From NCBI RefSeq assembly GCF_003429005.1, contig NZ_QVQV01000004.1, forward strand, positions 62,518 through 126,517: a DNA stretch of 64,000 nt, given 5' to 3'. Source of the stretch: Paraburkholderia sp. DHOC27. GTDB taxonomy: Bacteria > Pseudomonadota > Gammaproteobacteria > Burkholderiales > Burkholderiaceae. A program made the position numbers and the translations under genes. The notes below the pieces were generated by a model that made no database searches, was not told where the DNA came from, and saw only the letters and a program-made list of their open reading frames with translations. This document shows positions 28,692 to 37,990 of the stretch, piece by piece; the stretch's first letter is position 1, and each line of letters begins with the position of its first letter.

Positions 28692-29510
28692 GTGCAGAAG
28701 ACTGCGAGCGGTTTCGCAACACTCCCTGCCACCACGACACGGGGCCCGCTGAGTATCGAGTACGCGTGGCTCAATGCAGAACGCAGAGACGCGCCCATCG
28801 CCCTGTTCCTGCATGAAGGGCTCGGCTCGATTGCCATGTGGCGCGACTGGCCCCAGCAACTGTGCAATCAACTCGGCATGCGTGGCCTCGTCTATTCTCG
28901 CCCCGGCTATGGACGCTCCACGCCACGTCCTCACACCGAACGGTGGCAACCCGATTACATGCACGTCCAGGCGCGGGACGTGTTGCCAGCCTTGCTCGAC
29001 GTGTTGAACGTCGACGCTGCACAACGCTCGCGGATGTGGGTGATCGGTCATAGCGATGGCGGCTCGATTGCACTGCTCTACGCGGCAGCGTTTCCGCTGG
29101 CATTAGCTGGAGCGGTCGTCGTGGCGCCTCATGTTTTCGTCGAAGAGATCTCACTGCAAGGCATCGAGCAGACGCGACTCGATTATCGACAAACGGCGCT
29201 GCGTGATCGCCTCAGCCGCTATCACGCGGATGTCGATTCAGCCTTCTACGGCTGGAGCGACGCGTGGTTAAACCCCGCGTTTCTGACGTGGTCCATCGTG
29301 GATGCATTGCCTGCCATACGTTGCCCATTGCTCGCCGTGCAGGGACACGACGATCACTACGGCACGATGGCTCATCTCGACACCATTGCTCGCGCCGTGC
29401 CACACGCGCAACTAGTCAAACTCGCCGCATGCGGACACTCGCCACATCGCGACGCGCCGCTTGCATTGAATGCCGCCATCGACGCCTTCGTCACGCAGCA
29501 CATCGACTAG
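28692..29510 (+). CDS. Alpha/beta hydrolase
   Basis: A 272-residue hydrolase with nucleophile S121 in GHSDGG, acid D220 or D221 in VQGHDDHYG, and H249 in ACGHS. The GTG at 28692 is used as start because AGGA precedes it; the frame is open further upstream, but that part lies within the regulator gene. Co-transcription with the RutR-like gene suggests a role in pyrimidine-derived metabolites, but the reductive pathway here needs no such enzyme. Its substrate is unknown. Confidence 0.75.
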   Translation: MQKTASGFATLPATTTRGPLSIEYAWLNAERRDAPIALFLHEGLGSIAMWRDWPQQLCNQLGMRGLVYSRPGYGRSTPRPHTERWQPDYMHVQARDVLPALLDVLNVDAAQRSRMWVIGHSDGGSIALLYAAAFPLALAGAVVVAPHVFVEEISLQGIEQTRLDYRQTALRDRLSRYHADVDSAFYGWSDAWLNPAFLTWSIVDALPAIRCPLLAVQGHDDHYGTMAHLDTIARAVPHAQLVKLAACGHSPHRDAPLALNAAIDAFVTQHID

Positions 29511-29616
29511 CGCGCACCTGCGCATCACGACAAATCACGCCGAATCGGTAAGAACACCCCGCGTGGAAATTTTTGCGTGAATTACGCAAAGATGCACAAG
29601 CGCAACTTATTACCAG

Positions 29617-29652
29617 GTGTTCATAAATCTTACACAGGTAACTCGTTATGCT
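29617..29652 (+). promoter_or_regulatory. Pho-box-like promoter of the phospholipase operon
   Basis: TTCAT (29620-29624) and TACAC (29631-29635) repeat at an 11-base period, resembling the two halves of a PhoB box. TATGCT at 29647-29652 lies about 11 bases further on as a -10 element. This is the arrangement expected for a phosphate-starvation promoter. The match to the box is partial. Confidence 0.45.
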
Positions 29653-29720
29653 TCGGCCTAGCTGAGCCGGGGCCAAAGTACGCCTCGCCGGTCTCCCCCT
29701 GACACCGTGAAAGGCTACCT

Positions 29721-30116
29721 ATGTCCGCCAGATTCGCGCATAGCGTCATGTTTGCCGGCAAACGTTTGGCCGTTCGCTGGGGCTCGCATGGTGTCGTGAG
29801 ATTGAAAGATGCAGCACGCGCTCTCTGTACGTTTTTCATCATCCTGTCTTGCAGTTTTCTCATCACCGCGTGCAGCGATGACAGCAACGCTTCGAATAAC
29901 GCGAGCGCCAACCCGGACACGAACACCGCCGACAACTATCGCAACGGCAACAACAGCGGCAACGCAACGTCACCGCCCCTCGCGCAGCAGTTCAATCAAA
30001 GCCCCGCCGCATTGCCTGCGCAAAGTTTGCAGACGCCGCCGCCCGCCGCGCAACTCGGCGCGGCAACGGCCGCGTCCGAAAGTCTTGCACCACCCGTGAT
30101 TCACACCGTTGATTGA
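29721..30116 (+). CDS. Small putative lipoprotein upstream of phospholipase C
   Basis: A 131-residue protein with a basic N-terminus, a hydrophobic stretch and a lipobox-like FLITAC (Cys51), then a hydrophilic Asn/Ser/Ala/Pro-rich part. The signal region is longer than usual, so the true start may be the Met at residue 10. AAAGG precedes the first ATG. It lies 99 bases before a phospholipase C gene and behind a Pho-box-like promoter, so it may be a partner lipoprotein. No family is recognised. Confidence 0.6.
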   Translation: MSARFAHSVMFAGKRLAVRWGSHGVVRLKDAARALCTFFIILSCSFLITACSDDSNASNNASANPDTNTADNYRNGNNSGNATSPPLAQQFNQSPAALPAQSLQTPPPAAQLGAATAASESLAPPVIHTVD

Positions 30117-30153
30117 GTTCACCCCTGAGTTCGCTTGAGTCTGTTTAAGCCCC

Positions 30154-30183
30154 GCGACGGTGTTGTGTCCCGTTGACCGTCGC
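30154..30183. promoter_or_regulatory. Hairpin between the lipoprotein and phospholipase genes
   Basis: An 8-bp stem, GCGACGGT (30154-30161), pairs with 30176-30183. No T-run follows. It may stabilise or attenuate the transcript. Confidence 0.3.
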
Positions 30184-30215
30184 GCATATTCCATCTCCTG
30201 AAGATCGAAGCCAAC

Positions 30216-32351
30216 ATGACCTCTAAAAACCGCCGTGAGTTTCTGCGCGCAGCCGCTCAGGCTGCCGGTTCTGCCACCGCACTGAGCATGCTTCCGCTCG
30301 GCATCCGCAACGCCCTTGCGATTCCTGCTCACAACGCCACCGGCACCATTCGTGACGTCGAGCACATCATCATCCTGATGCAGGAAAACCGCTCGTTCGA
30401 CCATTACTTTGGCTCGCTGCGCGGCGTGCGCGGCTTCGGCGATACGCGCGCCATCACGCTGCCGTCCGGCAATCCGGTGTGGTATCAACCGCTCACGGCG
30501 ATTCCGGACGCAGGCTACGTGCTGCCGTTCCGCCCGAACGTGTCGAATCTGGGTCTGCAATTCCTGCAGGATCTGGCGCATGACTGGAACACCACGCACA
30601 CGGCATGGAACGGCGGCATCTACGACCAGTGGGTGCCGGCCAAGGGCACCACGACGATGGCGTACATGACGCGCGAGGACATTCCGTTTCACTACGCGCT
30701 CGCCGACGCATTCACCATTTGCGACGCGTACCACTGCTCGATCATGGCGCCGACCGATCCGAACCGCTACTACATGTGGACCGGCTGGGTGGGCAACGAC
30801 GGCAGCGGCGGCGGCCCGGTGATCGACAACTCCGAACTCGGCTATGGCTGGTCCACCTACCCGGAAGTGCTGCAAAACGCCGGCATTTCGTGGAAGATCT
30901 ATCAGGACATGGGCACTGGCCTGAACGCGAGCGGTTCGTGGGGCTGGACTTCCGACGCGTACATTGGCAACTACGGCGACAACTCGCTGCTTTACTTCAA
31001 CCAGTATCGCAACGCGCAGCCCGGCAACCCCCTTTACGACAACGCACGCACGGGCACGAATGTCGCGGCAGGCGGCACGTATTTCGACGTCCTGAAGCAG
31101 GACGTGACGAACAACACGCTGCCGCAGGTCTCGTGGATCGTCGCGCCGGAAGCCTATTCCGAGCACCCGAACTGGCCGGCCAACTACGGCGCGTGGTACG
31201 TCGATCAGGTCTTGCAGATCCTGACGTCCAATCCGGAAGTCTGGAGCAAGACCGTGCTGCTGGTGAACTACGACGAGAACGACGGCTTCTTCGATCACAT
31301 GGCGCCGCCGTTTGCGCCTGCCTCGAACGCGAACGGCCTCTCGACCGTTGCGCTCACCAACGAACTGTACGAAGGCAATGGCCAGTACCCGGCCGGCTCG
31401 AATTCGATTGGCCCCTATGGCCTCGGACCGCGTGTGCCGATGCTCGTCGTGTCGCCGTGGTCGAAAGGCGGCTACGTCTGCTCGGAAATGTTCGATCACA
31501 CCTCCGTGATCCGCTTCATCGAAAAGCGCTTTGGCGAGCATCACAATCTGGGCGAGTCGAATATCACGCCGTGGCGCCGTGCGATCTGCGGCGATCTGAT
31601 GTCCGCCTTCAACTTCGTCAATCCGAATGATGCAGTGCCCGCGCTGCCCAGCACGGCCGCCTATGCACCGCCGGACCAGCAACGTCACGCTGACTACGTG
31701 CCGCTGCCGCCGCTCGTGCAAGCGGTGCCGAAACAGGAACCGGGGGTGCGTCCTGCGCGTGCGTTGCCGTACGAGCTGTTCGTGCGGGTGCGTGGCGAAA
31801 CGGCCCAGGGCAAGCTGGGGATGAGCTTCGTCAACACCGGCCGCGCTGGTGCTGCGTTCCTCGTCTACGCGACCAACAGCGGCCAGGCACCGCGTTCGTA
31901 CACCGTGGAAGCGGGCAAGCGCCTTGAAGACCAGCTGCCGCTGAACGTCAACGGCACGTACGACTACACCGTGTATGGACCGAATGGTTTTCTGCGCCGT
32001 TTTGCAGGCAAGCCGGTGCCGGCGTCGAACTGGTGGGAGCGCTCGGAAGTGGCACGTCCGGAAGTGGCAGACGGCTACGATGTCGCCAACGGCAACCTGC
32101 AATTGCGACTGGAAAACCCGGGCACGGCAAGCTGCGAGTTCATCATCACCAACGCCTACGAACCGGGCTCGGTGATCAAGCAGACGGTGCGCGGCGGCCA
32201 GACCGACGAGGTCTACCTCGATCTGCGTAACGTGTATGGCTGGTATGACCTCACCATCACCGTGAACACGGATTCGACGTTCACGCGCCGTTTTGGTGGA
32301 CACGTTGAAACGGGCCGCAGCAGCATGAGCGATCCCGCGCTGGGTGCTTGA
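30216..32351 (+). CDS. Phosphocholine-specific phospholipase C, Tat-exported
   Basis: A 711-residue secreted phospholipase C of the bacterial phosphoesterase family, which cleaves phosphatidylcholine and often sphingomyelin. The N-terminus has a Tat signal (NRREFLRAAAQAAG, residues 5-18) and the catalytic start VEHIIILMQENRSFDHYFG is clear. Conserved WSKGGYVCSEMFDHTSVIRF lies near residue 420. Two C-terminal beta domains (after about residue 500) match the DUF756-type repeats of this family. Export across the outer membrane normally uses type II secretion. A Pho-type promoter lies upstream of the operon. Convergent with the next cluster. Confidence 0.92.
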   Translation: MTSKNRREFLRAAAQAAGSATALSMLPLGIRNALAIPAHNATGTIRDVEHIIILMQENRSFDHYFGSLRGVRGFGDTRAITLPSGNPVWYQPLTAIPDAGYVLPFRPNVSNLGLQFLQDLAHDWNTTHTAWNGGIYDQWVPAKGTTTMAYMTREDIPFHYALADAFTICDAYHCSIMAPTDPNRYYMWTGWVGNDGSGGGPVIDNSELGYGWSTYPEVLQNAGISWKIYQDMGTGLNASGSWGWTSDAYIGNYGDNSLLYFNQYRNAQPGNPLYDNARTGTNVAAGGTYFDVLKQDVTNNTLPQVSWIVAPEAYSEHPNWPANYGAWYVDQVLQILTSNPEVWSKTVLLVNYDENDGFFDHMAPPFAPASNANGLSTVALTNELYEGNGQYPAGSNSIGPYGLGPRVPMLVVSPWSKGGYVCSEMFDHTSVIRFIEKRFGEHHNLGESNITPWRRAICGDLMSAFNFVNPNDAVPALPSTAAYAPPDQQRHADYVPLPPLVQAVPKQEPGVRPARALPYELFVRVRGETAQGKLGMSFVNTGRAGAAFLVYATNSGQAPRSYTVEAGKRLEDQLPLNVNGTYDYTVYGPNGFLRRFAGKPVPASNWWERSEVARPEVADGYDVANGNLQLRLENPGTASCEFIITNAYEPGSVIKQTVRGGQTDEVYLDLRNVYGWYDLTITVNTDSTFTRRFGGHVETGRSSMSDPALGA

Positions 32352-32413
32352 GTCTTAACGCCGTTCGCCTGGCGTTTGCACGATTTGCGTCATGTGCGTC
32401 ATGTGCAGCGCGC

Positions 32414-33715
32414 TTAGGCAACGGCGGTAGCAAACGCCAGGGAGCGTTCGCGCTCTCTGGCGAGTATGGCCTGCACGACGTGGTCGGCATCGCGCGCGAT
32501 GCCGGAAAAACGCCCCGAGCCCCACGTATGCAACCACGGCAGGCCAATGAAATACAGCCCTTCCACCGGCGTAATGCCGCGCGTATGCGCGGGATACCCG
32601 CGTCCATTGAAGACCGGCGCGTCGATCCAGCTAAAGTCCGGCGTAAAGCCAATGCACCAGACAATCGCGGCAATGCCACTGCTCGCCAGTTCCAGCATGG
32701 CTCGCTCCTCAGACGGTTGCCACACAGGTTCATACGGCGCACCCGGCGGCGCCTCGATGCGATTCTTCGTAATGAAGCCGTCGATGCTCGCGTTGATGCG
32801 GTTATAGGTATCGTCCGCGCTGTCGAGATTCATCGTCAGATTAGGGGCGAAGTGCAGATGCCCGTCGCGCAGATCTTCGAGCCGTCCATACAGTTCCATG
32901 CCCTCGGCGGCGAAGCGGCGCAGGTCGATGTCGCGACCGGCATCGCGGCCCGTCACATAGTGATTGGTGTTGTCGCGCACGCCTTCACGGAGCGGATGCT
33001 TTTCCACCGGCATGTCGTAGTACTGCATGTCGGCGAGCCAGTCCACCACGTCACGTCCGCGGTAAAAACGCGCGCAGCGTGGCGCCTCACCCACGGCAAG
33101 CACGACCTTGCGACCGGCCAGATGCAGATCTTCCGCAATCTGTGCGCCGGACTGACCTGAACCCACCACCAGCACTGCACCTTCGGGCAGCGCCTGTGGA
33201 TTGCGATATTCGGAAGATTGCAGCTGCATGATCTGTGCGGGCAAACGCTCGGCCATGCGCGGCACGATGGGCGTGTGATAGCCACCCGAAGCCACGACGA
33301 CGTGATCCGCGGTGAACTCGCCCTGGCTCGTCGCCACGCCATAGCGGCCATCGTCGAGACGCTTTACGCGTTTCACCTGCGTATGTTCCATCACGGGGGC
33401 CTCCACCATCGCAATGAAGCCGTCCAGATACGCGATGATTTCGTCTTTCTTCATGAAGCCGTGCGGGTCATTGCCCGGATACGGATAGCCCGGCAACGCG
33501 CATTGCCAGTTCGGCGTGACGAGACAGAACGCATCCCAGCGTTGATTGCGCCACGTGTGCGTGACGGTGTTTTTCTCGAACACCAGATGATCGACACCCG
33601 CCTGCTTCAGGTAGTAACTGATCGACAGGCCCGCCTGTCCTCCGCCCACGACGAGCACGCTATAGTGCCCATTTTCATGCTGTGCGCTGCGATCGGAATG
33701 TGCTGTGTTCGACAT
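32414..33715 (-). CDS. MSMEG_0569-family flavin-dependent oxidoreductase (Nit1C, NitH-like)
   Basis: A 433-residue flavin monooxygenase-like enzyme, last gene of the Nit1C cluster. An N-terminal FAD motif (VLVVGGGQAGLSISYYLKQ) and a second nucleotide motif near residue 180 (VLVVGSGQSGAQIAEDL) are visible. Homologous genes sit with Nit1 nitrilase clusters in many bacteria. The reaction is not established from sequence. There are 60 bases between this gene and the MSMEG_0570-like gene before it. Confidence 0.85.
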   Translation of the reverse strand: MSNTAHSDRSAQHENGHYSVLVVGGGQAGLSISYYLKQAGVDHLVFEKNTVTHTWRNQRWDAFCLVTPNWQCALPGYPYPGNDPHGFMKKDEIIAYLDGFIAMVEAPVMEHTQVKRVKRLDDGRYGVATSQGEFTADHVVVASGGYHTPIVPRMAERLPAQIMQLQSSEYRNPQALPEGAVLVVGSGQSGAQIAEDLHLAGRKVVLAVGEAPRCARFYRGRDVVDWLADMQYYDMPVEKHPLREGVRDNTNHYVTGRDAGRDIDLRRFAAEGMELYGRLEDLRDGHLHFAPNLTMNLDSADDTYNRINASIDGFITKNRIEAPPGAPYEPVWQPSEERAMLELASSGIAAIVWCIGFTPDFSWIDAPVFNGRGYPAHTRGITPVEGLYFIGLPWLHTWGSGRFSGIARDADHVVQAILARERERSLAFATAVA

Positions 33716-33775
33716 GATGCGTCCTTGCGAATGAAAATCTGGCGTGACGTGGCGGCGTCGCTTGCGGCACCCGTT

Positions 33776-34060
33776 TCAAACCAGTTCGATGACCTTGACG
33801 GTGGCATTGGGATCGCCGCGATAGCGGTCCGCGTCTTCTTCGATCTGCGCAAGCTGATCGAGCGCTGCGGAACAGGCGAAACCATATTTTTCCCGCACAC
33901 GTTCAGAAGCGATGTTGAGCGCTTCGCGCGAGCGGCTGACGAAATCGTCGAGCGGGTACGCGTGACCGGGGGTGAAAAAGTCCTTGACCACTTGCGACGG
34001 CGAATAGCAGTTCGCCTCGTCGCCATCGGGCCATTGAATTCGAAAGTGCATGACAGGCAT
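33776..34060 (-). CDS. MSMEG_0570-family nitrogen starvation response protein
   Basis: A 94-residue soluble protein beginning MPVMHFRIQWPDGDEANCYSPS, then a helix-rich part. It resembles the small protein family found in Nit1C clusters next to the flavin oxidoreductase and is linked to nitrogen starvation in databases. AGGA precedes the ATG. It has no recognised catalytic motif. It lies 30 bases after the glycosyltransferase gene. Confidence 0.82.
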   Translation of the reverse strand: MPVMHFRIQWPDGDEANCYSPSQVVKDFFTPGHAYPLDDFVSRSREALNIASERVREKYGFACSAALDQLAQIEEDADRYRGDPNATVKVIELV

Positions 34061-34090
34061 GGCAAAAATCCTCGTGCGGGTTGCGCGAAT

Positions 34091-35281
34091 CTATTGAATG
34101 CTGAGGGGCTCGCTGCGCGATTGAATGAGCAGCAACGCACGATAGGCATCGAGATGACGACACGTACTCGACGCCCAGCTAAAGCGCGCCAGCAGCGCGG
34201 GAACCGCTTGAGCGAAATCGGTACGACAGTCGCCACGCAACACCCGTAGCAGCGCCGCTGCGATCGAAGCGGCGTCCGTGGGGACGGCCCAGCAGCAGGT
34301 GGTTTCGTCGAGATATTCGGTGAACGGCGCAATGGCCGATGCGACCACCGGCGTGCCACAGGCAAGCGCCTCCAGCACCACGAGCCCGAAGCCCTCGCGC
34401 AGCGAGACCATCGCCAGCACATCGGCGCTGCGAAACAGCGCGGGCATCACGGCATCGTCGAGCGGGCCGGTGATGATTACGCTTTCATCGGGCCCGATGC
34501 TCAGGCCGAGTGCCGCGGCGCGTTCGACGAAGCGATGCGTGTAGGCATCGTGATCGAGCAGACTCGCGCCGCCTGCGATCACCAGTTGAGCCGTCGGCAT
34601 GACCGCTCGCACCGAGGCAAACGCATCGAGCAGCGCAAGCGTGTTCTTGCGCGCTTCAATGCCGCCCACGGCGAGCACGAGCGGACCGTCGACGAGTCCA
34701 AGACGTTGCCTGAGAGACGCGTCCATCGCCGTGGGACACGTATCAAAGCGCGTGGTATCCACACCATTCGGCACGGTGACAGCCTCGACGCCGTGCTGAA
34801 GCTGCATCTCACGCGTCCATGTTGCGCTGACACACAACACCTGATCGGCTTCACGCCAGGCGCGCGTCTGCCATTTGGCGAGTTGCGCGTCATCGAAATG
34901 ATCCAGATGGTGGACCGTCCGCACGAAGTGGCGAATGATGCCCTCCTGCTTCAATTCGGCTAGCGCGTTGCCGCTGATACTGTCCTGCGCGTGCAGAATG
35001 TCGAATGCGCCGGCGTGTTCTTCGCGCAAGCTCTGTTTGAATGCGTGGATGCGTGCCGCCACCATCGCGACCGTGCCCTTTTGCGACGCCGTGATCGGCG
35101 CATACACCACACGGCACGACGGCAGCCGGAACAGGTGTTCACCGGCAGACGCCGGCACGAATACCGTCACGTCGTGCCCAGCAGCAGTCAGCGCATTGGC
35201 AAGCTCGAGTGTGTGCACCACGCCCCCACGCGGATTGACCGAGTGCGTCAGTAACGCAATCCGCAAGGCGTTTGCGCTCAT
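34091..35281 (-). CDS. MSMEG_0565-family glycosyltransferase (GT4 type)
   Basis: A 396-residue enzyme of the GT-B fold. An N-terminal THSVNPRGGVVHTLELANAL and a C-terminal SLREGFGLVVLEALACGTPVVAS motif match group 4 glycosyltransferases. The start at 35281 overlaps the previous gene's stop by ATGA, which fixes it; the frame upstream to 35428 lies inside that gene. It belongs to the MSMEG_0565 family seen in some Nit1C clusters, so it may modify the cluster product. Donor and acceptor are unknown. Confidence 0.85.
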   Translation of the reverse strand: MSANALRIALLTHSVNPRGGVVHTLELANALTAAGHDVTVFVPASAGEHLFRLPSCRVVYAPITASQKGTVAMVAARIHAFKQSLREEHAGAFDILHAQDSISGNALAELKQEGIIRHFVRTVHHLDHFDDAQLAKWQTRAWREADQVLCVSATWTREMQLQHGVEAVTVPNGVDTTRFDTCPTAMDASLRQRLGLVDGPLVLAVGGIEARKNTLALLDAFASVRAVMPTAQLVIAGGASLLDHDAYTHRFVERAAALGLSIGPDESVIITGPLDDAVMPALFRSADVLAMVSLREGFGLVVLEALACGTPVVASAIAPFTEYLDETTCCWAVPTDAASIAAALLRVLRGDCRTDFAQAVPALLARFSWASSTCRHLDAYRALLLIQSRSEPLSIQ

Positions 35282-36288
35282 GGCGCGACCTCGGCGGCTG
35301 CAATCGCCTCTGCCGCATCCGTTGCAACAATAAACGCTTCGTCGCTGAAGTCCCACAGCAACGCCGCGTCGCCGTCCTGTTCGACAAACACCTTGCGCGA
35401 GGCGTCCACCGTGCCGATCGCCGCACATGCGAGAGCACGTTCGGCGAACTGCGCCTGGACCTGTTCGACGTGCTCTTCACGCACCGACAGCAGAAAGCCG
35501 AAGCTCGGAAACGCGCTGAGCCAGCGTTCGAAAGGAACACCCGTTGGCCGGGGAATGCGCGCAAGGTCGATGCGTGCACCCACGCCCGAACATTCGAGCA
35601 GCATCAGCGCGGTGCCCAACGTGCCCGCCATGCTGATGTCCTTGGCTGCGTCGCAAAGGCCGCTTTCCGCGAGTTGCGGCAACAGTTCCAGATCGCCACG
35701 CAGACGCGCAGCCGGTGCGCCAACCGACGCATTCCAGAACGAATACGGTTCCTCGAAGCGGCCACGCAGATCGACCGCCATCAACAGACGATCGCCAGGC
35801 TTCGCGTTGAAGCTCGACAGTAGCTTGTTCGCTCGTCCGAGGATCGACACGGCAAGTTGCGCCTGATCGCTGCGGGCGTTCGTATGGCCGCCCACGATCG
35901 GCACCCCGTACGCGACGGAAGCTGCGGCCATGCCCGCCAGCACTTCGTGCGCGGCATCGACGCCGCTGCTCCACAGCGCATCCACGACAGCGAGCGGGCG
36001 GCCGCCCATCGCGTAGATATCGCTGATGTTGACCATCACACTGCTGTAGCCCGCGAACCACGGCATCGCATGCACGAAGTCGCTCACCATGCCTTCGATC
36101 GCAAACAGCAGATAGCCGTCGCCATCCGCGAGCGCGGCGCAATCGTCGCCAAGCGCCACGGCTTGAGCCATTTCGCTCGCACCGCCTGGTAAGCGCCGCG
36201 CCAATGACGACACCACGCCCGCAATATCCGTCTTGTGACGAAAGCCACGGCTTTCGCGCAGGCCGGCAACCAGCGACGCCACACTCAC
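35278..36288 (-). CDS. Sll0787-family AIR-synthase-like protein (NitF-like)
   Basis: A 336-residue protein related to PurM/AIR synthase and selenophosphate synthetase folds. An Asp-containing ATP site (ALGDDCAAL near residue 47) and a Gly-rich AGMAAASVAYGVPIVGGHTN segment are present. In the Nit1C cluster it is thought to be an ATP-dependent enzyme. Its start overlaps the acetyltransferase stop by four bases, and its stop overlaps the glycosyltransferase start by four. This tight packing supports translational coupling. Confidence 0.88.
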   Translation of the reverse strand: MSVASLVAGLRESRGFRHKTDIAGVVSSLARRLPGGASEMAQAVALGDDCAALADGDGYLLFAIEGMVSDFVHAMPWFAGYSSVMVNISDIYAMGGRPLAVVDALWSSGVDAAHEVLAGMAAASVAYGVPIVGGHTNARSDQAQLAVSILGRANKLLSSFNAKPGDRLLMAVDLRGRFEEPYSFWNASVGAPAARLRGDLELLPQLAESGLCDAAKDISMAGTLGTALMLLECSGVGARIDLARIPRPTGVPFERWLSAFPSFGFLLSVREEHVEQVQAQFAERALACAAIGTVDASRKVFVEQDGDAALLWDFSDEAFIVATDAAEAIAAAEVAP

Positions 36289-36875
36289 GATGTGCTCCGC
36301 GACTGCGTGACAAAGCCGCTACGCGGGCTCGTGCACGGCGGATAGTGATCGAGCTGCGCCTGCATCAGATGATGCGAGCGGCCCAGCAGCATCTCCTGTG
36401 ACAGCGCATCCCAATGCAACGCGCGAAAGAGCGGCACATTCTGGCTCTGCACGTGCGCGAGAAACGTGTGGCATCCCAACGCATGCGCGCTCGTCACGGC
36501 AAGACGGATCAGCGTTGCGCCGATCTTGCTGTGCCGTCGAAACGCGGCGTGCACCGCAAGCCGCGAACCGAACCACACGCCGGGCTCCTCCTGATGAATC
36601 CGCACGGTGCCCACCACCTGCTCCGGCATCCCGGCAATGCAACTCACGGCAACGAGTTGCTGCGCACGCTCGTCGATCTCATCACGATCGTCGCCGACGA
36701 AAATACCCTGCTCGATACAGAACACCGCGCGCCGCAGCTTGTACGCTTCCTCGGCTTCCCATTGCAGCGTGGTCCATTTGATGCGGTATTCGGTCGGCGT
36801 GTACAACGCCGTTTCGAGGCCGCTGTCGAGCAGTTCGTCCGTATTCGATATCCCTGCAATCGCTTCACCAAACAT
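36285..36875 (-). CDS. MSMEG_0567/Sll0786-family N-acetyltransferase (NitE-like)
   Basis: A GNAT-fold protein of about 196 residues. The A-motif region (VWFGSRLAVHAAFRRHSKIG) would bind acetyl-CoA. The start is taken at 36875 because GAGGTG lies just upstream and two bases separate it from the radical SAM stop; the longer frame runs into that gene. It overlaps the next gene by ATGA. Part of the Nit1C cluster; acceptor unknown. Confidence 0.85.
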   Translation of the reverse strand: MFGEAIAGISNTDELLDSGLETALYTPTEYRIKWTTLQWEAEEAYKLRRAVFCIEQGIFVGDDRDEIDERAQQLVAVSCIAGMPEQVVGTVRIHQEEPGVWFGSRLAVHAAFRRHSKIGATLIRLAVTSAHALGCHTFLAHVQSQNVPLFRALHWDALSQEMLLGRSHHLMQAQLDHYPPCTSPRSGFVTQSRSTS

Positions 36876-36877
36876 GA

Positions 36878-37990
36878 TCACACCTCGTACGATGACAGCG
36901 ACGAACACGCGCCACACTTGCCGCAGCCCGCCTTGATTTCGCTGGATCGCAAATTAGCGGCCGAGAGCATCGCGCCAAGCGGTTGCAGCACCGACTTCAT
37001 GAATTCAGGCGTGGGTGCCGGATGATCTTCGAGCGGTGTGCCGCTGATCGGCACGAACGGCACCACGAACGGATACACGCCCAGTTCGATCAGCTCGCGT
37101 GAAATGGCAAGGATGGCCTCGGCCGTGTCCCCGAGTCCTGCCAGGATATACGTGCTCACCTGGCCGCGCCCAAACACCGCGACCGCCGCCTTGAAGGCTT
37201 CCATGTAGCGCGACAGCGGCACACTCGACTTGCCAGGCATGATGCGTTCGCGCAAGGCAGGCGTGACCACTTCGAGATGCATCCCCAACGTATCGACGCC
37301 GCTCGCTTTCATGCGCGCAAACCAGCGGTCGTCGTCGGGAGGTTCGCATTGCGCCTGGATCGGCAGATCCACGGCGGCCTTGATCGCAAACGCGCTTTCG
37401 CACAGGATCTGCGCGCCGCGATCGCTGCCCGGCGGCGTGCCGGTGGTCAGCACCATATGCTTGACGCCATCGAGCAGCACGGCGGCGCGTGCGACTTCGG
37501 CGAGTTGCTCCGGGGTCTTGCGCGCAATCGTGCGGCCTGCCGCGAGCGACTGCCCGATCGCGCAGAACTTGCAGGTCTTGCGACGGCTCTCGTAACGGAT
37601 GCAGGTTTGCAGCACGGTCGTCGCCAGCACGTCGGCGCTATGCAGCGTGGCGATATGCGAGTACGGCACGCCGTCGAGCGTTTGCATGCCGTAGAAACGC
37701 GGCGCCTTGGGAAAGCTGATATTCGCAATCGGAATCGTGCCGCGCAACAGCGCGCTGGTGCCGCTCGCGTTAGCCGGCCCCGCCACGAACGGCGAATGCC
37801 ACGCGGTACTCGTATGCACGGGCACCATGATGGTCACGCCATCCACGATCACGGCCTTGTGATCCGACGGACCCGCGCCGCCACGCCGGCTTGCGACGCC
37901 CGCGCCCGGATCTTCCAGCCGCAGCCCCGCCGACTGCAATTCAGTCATCAATTGCCGGCTCGCGGCTGGCAAAGTCTCGCTGGAGTTCAT
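36878..37990 (-). CDS. MSMEG_0568-family radical SAM protein (NitD-like)
   Basis: A 370-residue radical SAM enzyme of the Nit1C cluster. The Cys spacing is unusual: C130, C140, C143 (C-x9-C-x2-C) instead of C-x3-C-x2-C. The C-terminus has another Cys group, C356, C359, C362 (CGKCGAC), that may hold a second cluster or a substrate. A Gly-rich region ([10 protein letters not shown]) follows the first motif. The frame overlaps the nitrilase gene by 50 bases. An internal Met at residue 15 (37948) would shorten the overlap to 8, so the start is uncertain. Confidence 0.87.
   Translation of the reverse strand: MNSSETLPAASRQLMTELQSAGLRLEDPGAGVASRRGGAGPSDHKAVIVDGVTIMVPVHTSTAWHSPFVAGPANASGTSALLRGTIPIANISFPKAPRFYGMQTLDGVPYSHIATLHSADVLATTVLQTCIRYESRRKTCKFCAIGQSLAAGRTIARKTPEQLAEVARAAVLLDGVKHMVLTTGTPPGSDRGAQILCESAFAIKAAVDLPIQAQCEPPDDDRWFARMKASGVDTLGMHLEVVTPALRERIMPGKSSVPLSRYMEAFKAAVAVFGRGQVSTYILAGLGDTAEAILAISRELIELGVYPFVVPFVPISGTPLEDHPAPTPEFMKSVLQPLGAMLSAANLRSSEIKAGCGKCGACSSLSSYEV

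Noticed and set aside
29970..32303. A 777-codon frame antisense to the phospholipase C gene
   Set aside because: Composition follows from high third-position GC on the real gene, with no family match, signal or ribosome site. The sense gene has clear Tat and catalytic motifs.
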